5,574 nucleotides of DNA, from contig JASLBJ010000318.1 of NCBI GenBank assembly GCA_030146725.1, forward strand, positions 1-5,574, given 5' to 3'. Below the pieces are notes generated by a model. That model was given only the letters and a program-made list of their open reading frames with translations, made no database searches and was not told the origin of the DNA. The stretch comes from Sphingomicrobium sp. (lineage in GTDB: Bacteria; Pseudomonadota; Alphaproteobacteria; Sphingomonadales; Sphingomonadaceae). Of the stretch, positions 1 to 5,574 are shown piece after piece (the first letter of the stretch is position 1; every line of letters starts with the position of its first letter). The position numbers and the translations under genes are program-made.

Positions 1-678
1 GGTCGGGGTGCACACGCCGTCTTCGGTGGCCGCAAAGTCGTAGGCGCAGATGCCGCAGTTGAGCACGTCGGCGGCACGGTCGATGGCCAGGATCTCGGCC
101 TCGTCGAGCTCCTCGAGCACGTAGCGCATGCACAGCACGACGACCTGGTGGCAGACGATCAGCACGCGCTTGTCGCAATAATGGAGGTTGATGGTGTTCA
201 TCATCGAGCGCAGGCGGAGGATGACGTCGGCCCAGCTCTCGCCGCCCGGGGGCCGATGGTAGAACTTGCCGAGGCTTGCGCGGTGGGCGGCTTCCTCCGG
301 ATATTTGTTGCGAATTCCGAGCGTGGTCAGGCGGTCGAACACGCCGAACTCGCGCTCGCGCAGCCGCTCGTCGACGATCGTCCGCGCGGGGCCGCCGGTC
401 AGCGCGCCGGCCTTGCAGATCGCAAGTGCGGTCTGGCGCGCGCGGATGTAGGGCGAGGACAGGATCAGCTCGGGGCGTTCGCCGGGTGGAAGCGAGGCGA
501 ACCAGCGGCCGGCAGCCTCGGCCTGGCGGAAGCCGAGTTCGGACAAGGGCACGTCGACGTCGCGGGTGTCGATCGCGATCTCATGCGCGCCGGCACGGTC
601 GGCGGCGTCGCGCGCGACATTGCCCTGGCTTTGGCCGTGCCGCACGAGCCACAAACGCTGGGGCCAGTTCTGGGGAAT
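1..678 (-). CDS. Histidine phosphatase family protein (phosphoglycerate-mutase-like), 3' end cut by window
   Basis: The frame is open from 678 to the window edge (226 codons, no stop) and encodes a branch 1 histidine phosphatase, an enzyme that removes phosphate through a phosphohistidine intermediate. Counting the ATT at 678-676 as residue 1, visible motifs are LVRHGQS (nucleophile His14), SSPYIRARQT (catalytic Arg79), RLREREFG (probable acid Glu108) and VCHQ (second histidine, His177). Order and spacing fit the family. The substrate cannot be told; it could be a sugar phosphate, a phosphoprotein or another phosphoester. There is no signal peptide, so it is probably cytoplasmic. A TGA at 693-691 closes the frame upstream, and no ATG, GTG or TTG lies between it and the conserved N-terminal part. 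An AAGGAG at 691-686 is 7 bases from ATT. A TTG at 654-652 (giving MWLVRHG) is the alternative start but has no Shine-Dalgarno. Family call is secure; the start is not. Confidence 0.9.
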   Translation of the reverse strand, partial: MPQNWPQRLWLVRHGQSQGNVARDAADRAGAHEIAIDTRDVDVPLSELGFRQAEAAGRWFASLPPGERPELILSSPYIRARQTALAICKAGALTGGPARTIVDERLREREFGVFDRLTTLGIRNKYPEEAAHRASLGKFYHRPPGGESWADVILRLRSMMNTINLHYCDKRVLIVCHQVVVLCMRYVLEELDEAEILAIDRAADVLNCGICAYDFAATEDGVCTPT

Positions 679-685
679 CCTGTGT

Positions 686-691
686 CTCCTT
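686..691 (-). promoter_or_regulatory. Shine-Dalgarno AAGGAG of the phosphatase gene
   Basis: On the minus strand AAGGAG lies at 691-686, followed by the 7-base spacer ACACAGG and then ATT (678-676). It is the best ribosome binding site near this gene. It points to ATT as the start codon, because the nearby ATG at 694-692 overlaps the site, is out of frame with the phosphatase, and has no such sequence in front of it. Confidence 0.65.
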
Positions 692-729
692 CATGAGCGA
701 GAAAGCATGACCATGGCCTAAGGTCCAGC

Positions 730-734
730 GGAGG
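730..734 (+). promoter_or_regulatory. Shine-Dalgarno GGAGG of the exported protein gene
   Basis: GGAGG lies 5 bases before the ATG at 740 and supports that start. The protein beginning there opens directly with a signal peptide, which agrees. Confidence 0.7.
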
Positions 735-739
735 CGCAG

Positions 740-799
740 ATGCGTGCATTGTTGCTTGTCGGGGCGGCCCTGCTGAACGTCGTTCCAGCGGCGAGCGCG
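740..799 (+). other. Sec signal peptide of the exported protein
   Basis: Residues 1-20 show one Arg after Met, a hydrophobic core (ALLLVGAALLNVV) and the A-x-A cleavage motif ASA before QQ. There is no lipobox cysteine, so signal peptidase I processing and a soluble periplasmic or secreted product are expected. Confidence 0.85.
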
Positions 800-1846
800 C
801 AGCAGCCCGCCGGAGGCCGGGGGCCGGCGGCGCCGGCCCGAATGGCGGTACCGGTCGGCGCCACGGTCGAGACTTCGGGCCGGCTGACGGTGGTGACGGC
901 GCCGGACTCCCCTGCTCCGCCGCGGGCTCCTTCAGGGTCGGGCAGCCGGTTGAGCGTCTATGCCGAGATTGCGGGCGTCAGCAACGAAGAGGCGGCGAAG
1001 CGAATGGCGGAGCAGCAGCGGGTGCGGCCCGAGTTCGAGCGGCTGATGCGTGACTTGCGCAGCACGGAGCGGGGAAATTACACTGACGCCGAGCTCGTCC
1101 ACCGGCCGGACTGGGCCTATCTGATCTACTTCAAGCGGGCGCCCGCGGCGACGCTTGCGCGCTACACGAAGAACCCGCGGTTCAAGGCGCTCGGCGCGAA
1201 ATATACCAATGCCGAGCTCGAGCGGCTGACCCGGCCATGGATCGAGCGGCTCAATGCCGAGCGGCTGACCACCGGCTACGGAATGAACGCACGCCGGGGT
1301 ACCGCCGACGTCGACATGGTCGTCAGTGCCGAGGAATTCGAGGCCATCGCGCGGGCCAAGGGGTGGGGCACGCCGCCGGACACGCTCAACCTCAAGTTCG
1401 CCACCGCGCCGGTGGGTGTGGCGGTCGACCCGGCCGTGGCGCCGGGTATCCGCATTTTTGCACAGGGCGACCGCAACCTCGGCGCGACCAACCAGGCGGC
1501 GCTTGGCGGGCGTATCGTGTTGCGCGACGGGTGCTTTTTCGTCGTCGGGTACCAGGGCAAGGAGCAACTGGCCTATTTCGCGCGCGAGGTCGGGCTTGGC
1601 GTCGATCAACAGGGCTATCTGGCGCTGCGCACCCGTGACCGCGAGCCGCGGCACCTCGGGCGCATCGGCGAGATGTTCACCTGGGGCGGTCCGATCGGCA
1701 TCGACGAAGGCGCGCCGATGGTTGCGGAGCTGCGGGCGCGGTGCGGCAAGGCGCCGCTGATGCATGTCGGCGTTCCCGACAGCAGTGCGATGTTCAACGC
1801 GCGCTACGGCCTGCCGCGGGTCAATCCACCGCCACCCGGCAATTAA
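740..1846 (+). CDS. Exported protein of unknown function, 368 residues
   Basis: I do not recognise a named family. The protein starts with a Sec signal peptide (residues 1-20, cleavage after AASA), then a Pro/Ala/Gly-rich stretch to about residue 70, then a charged helical part (about 80-110). Residues 113-119 (NYTDAEL) and 154-160 (KYTNAEL) are a short internal repeat 41 residues apart, flanking a segment with PDWAYLIYFKR and LARYTKNPRF. This pattern recalls, by memory only, prodomain-like segments of exported actinobacterial S1 proteases. No protease His-Asp-Ser motifs are visible. The C-terminal half (about 235-360) has a probable beta-rich domain with LRDGCFFVV and MFTWGGP motifs. The only mature-region cysteines I see are Cys265 and Cys335, which could form a disulfide in the periplasm. 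The gene is monocistronic by layout: divergent from the phosphatase and convergent with the next gene. Confidence 0.85.
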   Translation: MRALLLVGAALLNVVPAASAQQPAGGRGPAAPARMAVPVGATVETSGRLTVVTAPDSPAPPRAPSGSGSRLSVYAEIAGVSNEEAAKRMAEQQRVRPEFERLMRDLRSTERGNYTDAELVHRPDWAYLIYFKRAPAATLARYTKNPRFKALGAKYTNAELERLTRPWIERLNAERLTTGYGMNARRGTADVDMVVSAEEFEAIARAKGWGTPPDTLNLKFATAPVGVAVDPAVAPGIRIFAQGDRNLGATNQAALGGRIVLRDGCFFVVGYQGKEQLAYFAREVGLGVDQQGYLALRTRDREPRHLGRIGEMFTWGGPIGIDEGAPMVAELRARCGKAPLMHVGVPDSSAMFNARYGLPRVNPPPPGN

Positions 1847-1849
1847 GCG

Positions 1850-4015
1850 TCAGGCGACCTTGCGGAAAGTTTCGCTGTGGTCGGCGAAGTCGCTCAGCGC
1901 CGAATCGAGCGAGCGGAGCAGCAGGCCGCGCTTGCTGCTGAGGCTGGTGTCGGCGGTCTCGGCAGCCTCGTCGACGCGGACGCGATGGCGCGGGATGCGC
2001 GCCATGTCGGCAACTTCGCAGGCAAGCTCGTGCCAGCTGATCGCGCCCTGGTTGGTGAGGTGCCAGATGCCCTTTTCCTCGTCGAGCATGAGGTCGAGCG
2101 TGGCATGCACCAGGTCGGGAACATAGGTCGGCGAGACGATGGTCCTGGCGGACGCGACGACGTCCTCGCCGCGCTGGAGGCGTTGCACCGTGTCGTGGAG
2201 AAAGTTGTACTGGTCCCACGGGCCGAAGAACGCGCTGGTGCGGACGATCAGCGCGTCGGCGCCAAGGGCCGCGATCCGCTCCTCGGCCTCGGCCTTGCTT
2301 CGTCCATATTCATTGGCCGGAGCAATTGCGTCGCGCTCGACATAGGAGCGGCCGAGCTTGCCGTCGAACACCAGGTCGGACGAGAAAGTGACGAACGGGA
2401 TGCCCGCGAGCTTGCACGCGCGGGCGAGCATCTCGGGGCCAGTGGCGTTGATGCGAAAGCACTCGTCGCTCAGAGTCTCGGCCTCGGCGACGCGGACGAA
2501 GCCGGCGGTGTTGATGATCGCCCATGGGCGGTGGCGCTGGATCGCGGCGGCGATCGCCGCCTCGTCGGTGATGTCGAGGTCGGCGCGGCTGGTCAGCACA
2601 TGGGCAAGGCCGCGATGCGCACAGATGCGCGAGAATGCGCGGCCCAGCGTACCGGTTGCGCCGGTGATCAGCACCGGGCGGGCAGCGGACGTGTTGCTGG
2701 GCAAGGTCTCGAACCTCCGTCGCGTGTTGCAGCGGCCTGGCCGCCGCCACCAGCCAGGCAGATCGAGCAGCGGATGCTCGAACGGCTCGCCCCGGCCGAG
2801 CGTTGCGGCGGCCTTGGCGACGAGCGTCGGGCGCGGCTTGCTCGAGCGCGTGTCGAAGGCGCCGACGTCGTAGATGCCGTCGTGGCGGGTCAGCAGCGAG
2901 CGCCAGTCGACCGCCCCGAACATCGACCACAGGGTGACCGCGCGGATATCGGCGCCGGCGCGGCGCTCCTTGAGGACCGCCTGCCAGACATCGTTGAACC
3001 AGCGGACCTGTTCCTCGCGGGTGCAGCCGTGGTGGACTTCGGTGACGGCGATCGGGATGTTGTAGCGTTCCCACGCTTCGCGCAGGCGCTTGCCCGGGCC
3101 GACCTGGCCGGCGAGGCCCGACACGCGGACCGCCTCGACATCGGCATATTGATCGCGGCCGTTGGAACCGGGTTCGATGCCCGGGTAGAGCTCGACGCGC
3201 TCGTCGAGGTAGCGCTCGCTGGTCAGATAATGGTTGATGCCGATGATGTCGGGCGTGCCCGCACCGCCGGCGAGATCGTCGAGCGCGTGGGCGGAGACGG
3301 CGCTTCTCACCAAAGCGTCGTGGAAGACATGGCCGGGTGTCACCCGCCCCGCGAGCAGGTCGAGGCTGAGCCAGCGGCGCTGGTTCTCATGGCTCGCCTG
3401 ATAGGCCATGCGGTCGGTCGAGAAGGTCTTGCCGAGATCCTCGGTCACCAGCAGCTTCGCGTTCGGAATGATGGTCCGGATGGCGTTCATCGCCAGCAGC
3501 GTGCCGTGGCATTCGTTGACAAGTCCGCGGAACATCGCGCCGAGATCGCGCTCGTGCGGGTACCAGTGACCATAGAGGCAGGAGAAACGCGCGGTGGTCA
3601 GCGGTTCGTTGACCGGGGTCCAGGTTTCGATCCACGGATAGCGCTTCGCGACCGTGGCGGCGTAGTCGGCCAGCATCGGCGCAAACCTGTCGTCGAGCAT
3701 GCTTGCGTAGCGCGGGCCCGAGCCATGGTGAACGAGCCCGCCGATGACTTCGATGCCAAGCTCGCGCAGCCGCTCGAGGCGTTTGTCGTGCCACGAGAAA
3801 TCGAGTTCATTGGGGGACTCGGGCGCGATCGATTCCCACACGATCGGGTAGCGCACGGCCTTGATGCCGAGCTTCGCCATCTCGTCGAGATCGCTCATCC
3901 GGGCCGCGTGGCCGGTATCGATCACCTGGTTGCGGAATTCGTCGCCGACCCGAACCACCGTGCACTCGACGCCGCCCCACAGTTCGAGGGGGGCGCCGAT
4001 GCCGTTCACAGTCAT
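1850..4015 (-). CDS. GH1-like glycosidase / RmlD-like sugar-nucleotide reductase fusion protein, 721 residues
   Basis: Two enzyme domains lie in one open frame. Residues about 10-410 resemble glycoside hydrolase family 1: TWTPVNEP carries the presumed acid/base Glu137, GINHY is at 259-263, VTEVHHG carries the presumed nucleophile Glu326, and TLWSMFGAVDW (361-371) matches the late GH1 Trp/Asp region. Both catalytic glutamates are kept, so hydrolase activity is possible. A linker rich in Arg, Trp and Pro spans about 411-446. Residues about 447-715 form a Rossmann-type extended SDR domain like dTDP-4-dehydrorhamnose reductase (RmlD): TGATGTLG cofactor motif (451-458), SSDLVFDG (545-552), catalytic YGRSK (Tyr570, Lys574), RTSAFFGP (592-599) and a later SPTYVPDL. 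The usual RmlD Val-Asp is replaced by Val-Ala in VAEAE, so the substrate need not be dTDP-4-keto-rhamnose. There is no signal peptide; it is probably cytoplasmic. The ATG at 4015 overlaps the glf stop, with no Shine-Dalgarno in front. Confidence 0.88.
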   Translation of the reverse strand: MTVNGIGAPLELWGGVECTVVRVGDEFRNQVIDTGHAARMSDLDEMAKLGIKAVRYPIVWESIAPESPNELDFSWHDKRLERLRELGIEVIGGLVHHGSGPRYASMLDDRFAPMLADYAATVAKRYPWIETWTPVNEPLTTARFSCLYGHWYPHERDLGAMFRGLVNECHGTLLAMNAIRTIIPNAKLLVTEDLGKTFSTDRMAYQASHENQRRWLSLDLLAGRVTPGHVFHDALVRSAVSAHALDDLAGGAGTPDIIGINHYLTSERYLDERVELYPGIEPGSNGRDQYADVEAVRVSGLAGQVGPGKRLREAWERYNIPIAVTEVHHGCTREEQVRWFNDVWQAVLKERRAGADIRAVTLWSMFGAVDWRSLLTRHDGIYDVGAFDTRSSKPRPTLVAKAAATLGRGEPFEHPLLDLPGWWRRPGRCNTRRRFETLPSNTSAARPVLITGATGTLGRAFSRICAHRGLAHVLTSRADLDITDEAAIAAAIQRHRPWAIINTAGFVRVAEAETLSDECFRINATGPEMLARACKLAGIPFVTFSSDLVFDGKLGRSYVERDAIAPANEYGRSKAEAEERIAALGADALIVRTSAFFGPWDQYNFLHDTVQRLQRGEDVVASARTIVSPTYVPDLVHATLDLMLDEEKGIWHLTNQGAISWHELACEVADMARIPRHRVRVDEAAETADTSLSSKRGLLLRSLDSALSDFADHSETFRKVA
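4012..4015 (-). other. ATGA overlap joining glf stop and GH1-RmlD start
   Basis: The start ATG (4015-4013) and the glf stop TGA (4014-4012) share bases. No purine-rich ribosome binding site precedes the ATG at normal spacing, because the upstream bases encode the Ala-rich tail of Glf. Translation is therefore probably by re-initiation or coupling from glf, which ties the amounts of the two proteins together. Confidence 0.8.
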
Positions 4016-5175
4016 GCAGCGGCGGCCGCAGTCGCCTGCGGTTTCCTGGTCCGGCGCTCGTCGAGGCGCCGGAAGGTCGCCAGCGCCTGGCCGACGATCT
4101 GGTCCATATTATAATAGCGATAGGTTGCGAGCCGGCCGACGAAGGTCACGCCTTCGGTGGCGTCGGCAAGCGCCTCGTAACGCTTGAACAGCTCCTGGTT
4201 CTCAGGGCGAGGGATCGGATAGTAAGGATCGCCCTCGGCCGCGGGATATTCGTAGGTGATCGTCGTTCGGTCGCTCTCCTGACCGGTCAGGTGCTTATAC
4301 TCGCTGATGCGGGTGTAGGGCACGTCTTCGGCCGGGTAATTGACCGTTCCGACCGACTGGAACTGCGCTTGGTCATGCGTCTGGTGGTCGAAGCGCAGGC
4401 TGCGGTAGGGCAGCTTGCCGAAGCGGAAATCGAAATATTCGTCGACCGGGCCGGTAAAGATCAGATGGTCGAACTCGACTTCATCGCGGACGTCGCGATA
4501 GTCGGTTCCGAGCCGCCGCTCGATCAGCGGGTTGGCCAGGATGTTCTCGAACATCGCGGTGTAACCGTTCTTCGGCATCGCCTGGAACGTGTCGGCGAAA
4601 TAGCGGTCGTCGGTGTTGGTGCGAGTCGGGATGCGCGCGGTCACCGAGCGATCGAGATCGCTTGGATCGAGGCCCCACTGCTTGCGGGTATAACCGCGGA
4701 AAAACAGCTCGTAGAGTTCGCGACCGACGGCGTTGACGACGACATCTTCGGACGTGGTGATCGTCTCGACCGGCTCGGCACGCGCGGCGAGAAAGCTGGC
4801 CGCATCGTCGTCGGTTTCGAGCCCGGCATCGAACAGCAGGTTGAGCGTGGTCCGGTTGATCGGGATCGGCACGAGTTGGCCACGGACCTGCGCGAGGACG
4901 CGATGTTCGTACGGGCGCCACTCGGTGAACCGTGAGAGATAATCGAACACCTGCTCGCTGTTGGTGTGAAAGATGTGCGGGCCGTACTTGTGGTACAGGA
5001 TTCCGGCTGCGTCGAGCTCGTCATAGGCGTTGCCGCCGATATGTGTCCGACGGTCGATCAGCAGGATGCTTGCGCCATGCTCGGCGGCGAGGCGCTCGGC
5101 AAGAACGGAGCCGGCGAAACCGGCTCCGACGATCAGATAGTCATAGCGCTTGCCCGCGCGATCCTGCCCGCTCAT
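4012..5175 (-). CDS. glf: UDP-galactopyranose mutase
   Basis: The protein has 387 residues, normal for bacterial UDP-galactopyranose mutase. This FAD enzyme interconverts UDP-galactopyranose and UDP-galactofuranose in the cytoplasm, supplying Galf for surface glycans. Seen: the N-terminal FAD motif VGAGFAGSV (16-24), RRTHIGGNAYDE (42-53), KYGPHIFHT (63-71), YTRKQWG (162-168), ARIPTR (180-185), RYF (191-193), LPYRSLRF (255-262), YTRISEYKH (287-295) and TYRYYNMDQ (351-359). From family knowledge, Arg181 and Arg289 should be the two arginines that bind the UDP-sugar phosphates, and Trp167 and Tyr192 should line the active site; all are kept. The tail after about 376 is Ala-rich and probably disordered. 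Start chosen at 5175 because it overlaps the upstream stop in an ATGA and puts the FAD motif at a normal position. A longer reading from 5352 would add 59 residues that merely overlap the glycosyltransferase gene. Confidence 0.95.
   Translation of the reverse strand: MSGQDRAGKRYDYLIVGAGFAGSVLAERLAAEHGASILLIDRRTHIGGNAYDELDAAGILYHKYGPHIFHTNSEQVFDYLSRFTEWRPYEHRVLAQVRGQLVPIPINRTTLNLLFDAGLETDDDAASFLAARAEPVETITTSEDVVVNAVGRELYELFFRGYTRKQWGLDPSDLDRSVTARIPTRTNTDDRYFADTFQAMPKNGYTAMFENILANPLIERRLGTDYRDVRDEVEFDHLIFTGPVDEYFDFRFGKLPYRSLRFDHQTHDQAQFQSVGTVNYPAEDVPYTRISEYKHLTGQESDRTTITYEYPAAEGDPYYPIPRPENQELFKRYEALADATEGVTFVGRLATYRYYNMDQIVGQALATFRRLDERRTRKPQATAAAAA
5106..5128 (-). repeat. Perfect 9-bp inverted repeat with 5-base loop, early in glf
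   Basis: Arms at 5106-5114 and 5120-5128 (CGGAGCCGG / CCGGCTCCG) flank a 5-base loop, about 50-70 bases after the glf start. It could fold into a strong hairpin in the mRNA. It encodes the Gly-Ala-Gly-Phe-Ala-Gly-Ser FAD motif, so its symmetry may follow simply from the amino acids. No T-run follows, so it is not a standard terminator. Confidence 0.6.
5172..5175 (-). other. ATGA overlap joining glycosyltransferase stop and glf start
   Basis: The glf ATG (5175-5173) and the upstream TGA (5174-5172) overlap. The sequence before the ATG (GGTTGCTGCCGA) has no good Shine-Dalgarno, so glf is probably translationally coupled to the glycosyltransferase. This decides the glf start. Confidence 0.82.
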
Positions 5176-5574
5176 TCGGCAGCAACCAGCATCGCCGGAG
5201 TGCGTGCGGCGGTGCTCGCTCCGAGCGCGTCGCGGATCAGGCCCGACATCCGCGCCTGGGTCGTATCCCAGCTGCTCGAGGAGAGCAGGAGGTCGGCCTC
5301 CGACAGCCAGCCGCCGCTCGGATTGCGGGACAGTTCGAGCGCTTTGTCGCACGCCGCGACGAACGCCTCCGCACCTTGCGCAATTCCGACGCCTTGGAGA
5401 TGGCCGTAGTGGCGAACGACGTCCTTGACCGGGGTCGAGACCACCGGCTTGCCGCCGGCGAGATATTCAGGCGTCTTGGTCGGCGAGATGAACTGCGTCG
5501 AATCGTTCATTGCGAACGGCATCAGCGCGACGTCCCAACCGCTCAGATAGGCGGGGAGCTGGTCGTAGGTCTTG
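5172..5574 (-). CDS. Glycosyltransferase, GT-B type (GT4-like), C-terminal 133 residues; 5' end outside window
   Basis: The open frame enters from the right edge with no start in view. Near the entry it reads YDQLPAYLSGWDVALMPF, then FISPTKTPEYLAGGKPVVST, then DVVRHYG. This is the nucleotide-sugar binding end of GT-B glycosyltransferases: a P-x-K-x-x-EYLA-x-G-x-PVV segment whose Glu usually contacts the donor ribose. The last 60 or so residues are helical and Ala-rich. Donor and acceptor cannot be read from this part. Its coupling to glf suggests a role in making the same glycan, possibly as a galactofuranosyl or neighbouring-sugar transferase, but this is inferred from position only. An internal ATG at 5522 is not the real start, because the conserved segment begins before it. 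Confidence 0.87.
   Translation of the reverse strand, partial: KTYDQLPAYLSGWDVALMPFAMNDSTQFISPTKTPEYLAGGKPVVSTPVKDVVRHYGHLQGVGIAQGAEAFVAACDKALELSRNPSGGWLSEADLLLSSSSWDTTQARMSGLIRDALGASTAARTPAMLVAAE

Larger units (their letters stand above)
679..739. other. Divergent intergenic region between phosphatase and exported protein genes
   Basis: These 61 bases separate two divergently read genes and must hold, or lie next to, both promoters. No convincing -35/-10 pair is visible on either strand. The only clear signals are the two Shine-Dalgarno sites and some short palindromic words such as CCATGG near 711-716. Parts of the promoters may lie inside the neighbouring coding sequences. Confidence 0.5.

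Noticed and set aside
148..696. A 182-codon open frame on the plus strand over the phosphatase
   Set aside because: The minus strand of the same stretch carries all the histidine phosphatase motifs; this is its antisense frame.
932..1765. A 277-codon minus-strand frame inside the exported-protein gene
   Set aside because: The plus-strand gene has a signal peptide and a ribosome binding site. The minus-strand reading is low-complexity, Arg/Ala/Leu-rich and has no recognisable motif.
1766..1780. Short inverted repeat GTCGG/CCGAC near the end of the exported-protein gene, considered as a terminator
   Set aside because: The stem is only 5 bp, lies inside coding sequence, and is not followed by a T-run.
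2546..2561. Perfect 16-bp palindrome GGCGGCGATCGCCGCC
   Set aside because: It lies within Ala/Ile codons of the RmlD-like domain in a GC-rich gene, occurs singly here, and has no link to a promoter, so chance is the simplest explanation.
1877..4114. A 745-codon open frame on the plus strand, antisense to the GH1-RmlD gene
   Set aside because: The minus strand clearly encodes conserved enzyme motifs. The antisense translation shows no recognisable motif and has the Gly/Ala/Asp/Arg/Val-rich make-up typical of antisense frames in GC-rich genes, where stop codons are rare.
4291..4935. A 214-codon plus-strand frame over glf
   Set aside because: It is the antisense frame of a well-conserved glf gene and shows no independent motif.
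5176..5352. A 59-residue N-terminal extension of Glf to an ATG at 5352
   Set aside because: The extension overlaps the glycosyltransferase coding sequence out of frame, is not like known Glf N-termini, and the ATGA overlap at 5175 gives a normal start.

Overview
The window is GC-rich and densely coding, with strong codon periodicity and very short intergenic spaces. Gene content and protein style suggest an alphaproteobacterium, most likely Sphingomonas or a close relative. That placement is an inference from protein sequence style; no ribosomal or other phylogenetic marker is present.

Layout: (1) Positions 1-678, minus strand, hold a histidine phosphatase (phosphoglycerate-mutase-like) gene whose 3' end runs off the window. 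It has no ATG, GTG or TTG at its ribosome binding site; an ATT codon sits at ideal spacing. (2) Positions 679-739 form a 61-bp divergent intergenic region carrying one Shine-Dalgarno site on each strand. (3) Positions 740-1846, plus strand, encode a 368-residue exported protein of unknown function with a clear signal peptide. (4) Positions 1850-5574, minus strand, hold three tightly coupled genes, transcribed leftwards from beyond the right edge: the C-terminal end of a GT-B type glycosyltransferase, UDP-galactopyranose mutase (glf), and a 721-residue fusion of a GH1-like glycosidase domain with an RmlD-like NAD(P)-dependent sugar-nucleotide reductase domain. Both junctions are 4-base ATGA start/stop overlaps, and neither downstream start has a good Shine-Dalgarno sequence, so translational coupling is likely.

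Working together: the three coupled genes look like the distal end of a surface polysaccharide or glycoconjugate cluster. Glf makes UDP-galactofuranose, the glycosyltransferase would transfer a sugar, and the GH1/RmlD fusion would act on a sugar nucleotide and on a glycoside of unknown identity. The phosphatase and the exported protein are outside this operon by orientation and probably mark its boundary. The plus-strand exported gene and the minus-strand operon converge with only 3 bases between their stop codons.

The most interesting points are the GH1-RmlD fusion encoded directly after glf and the apparent AUU start of the phosphatase. No tRNA, rRNA, CRISPR array, insertion sequence or integrase was seen.
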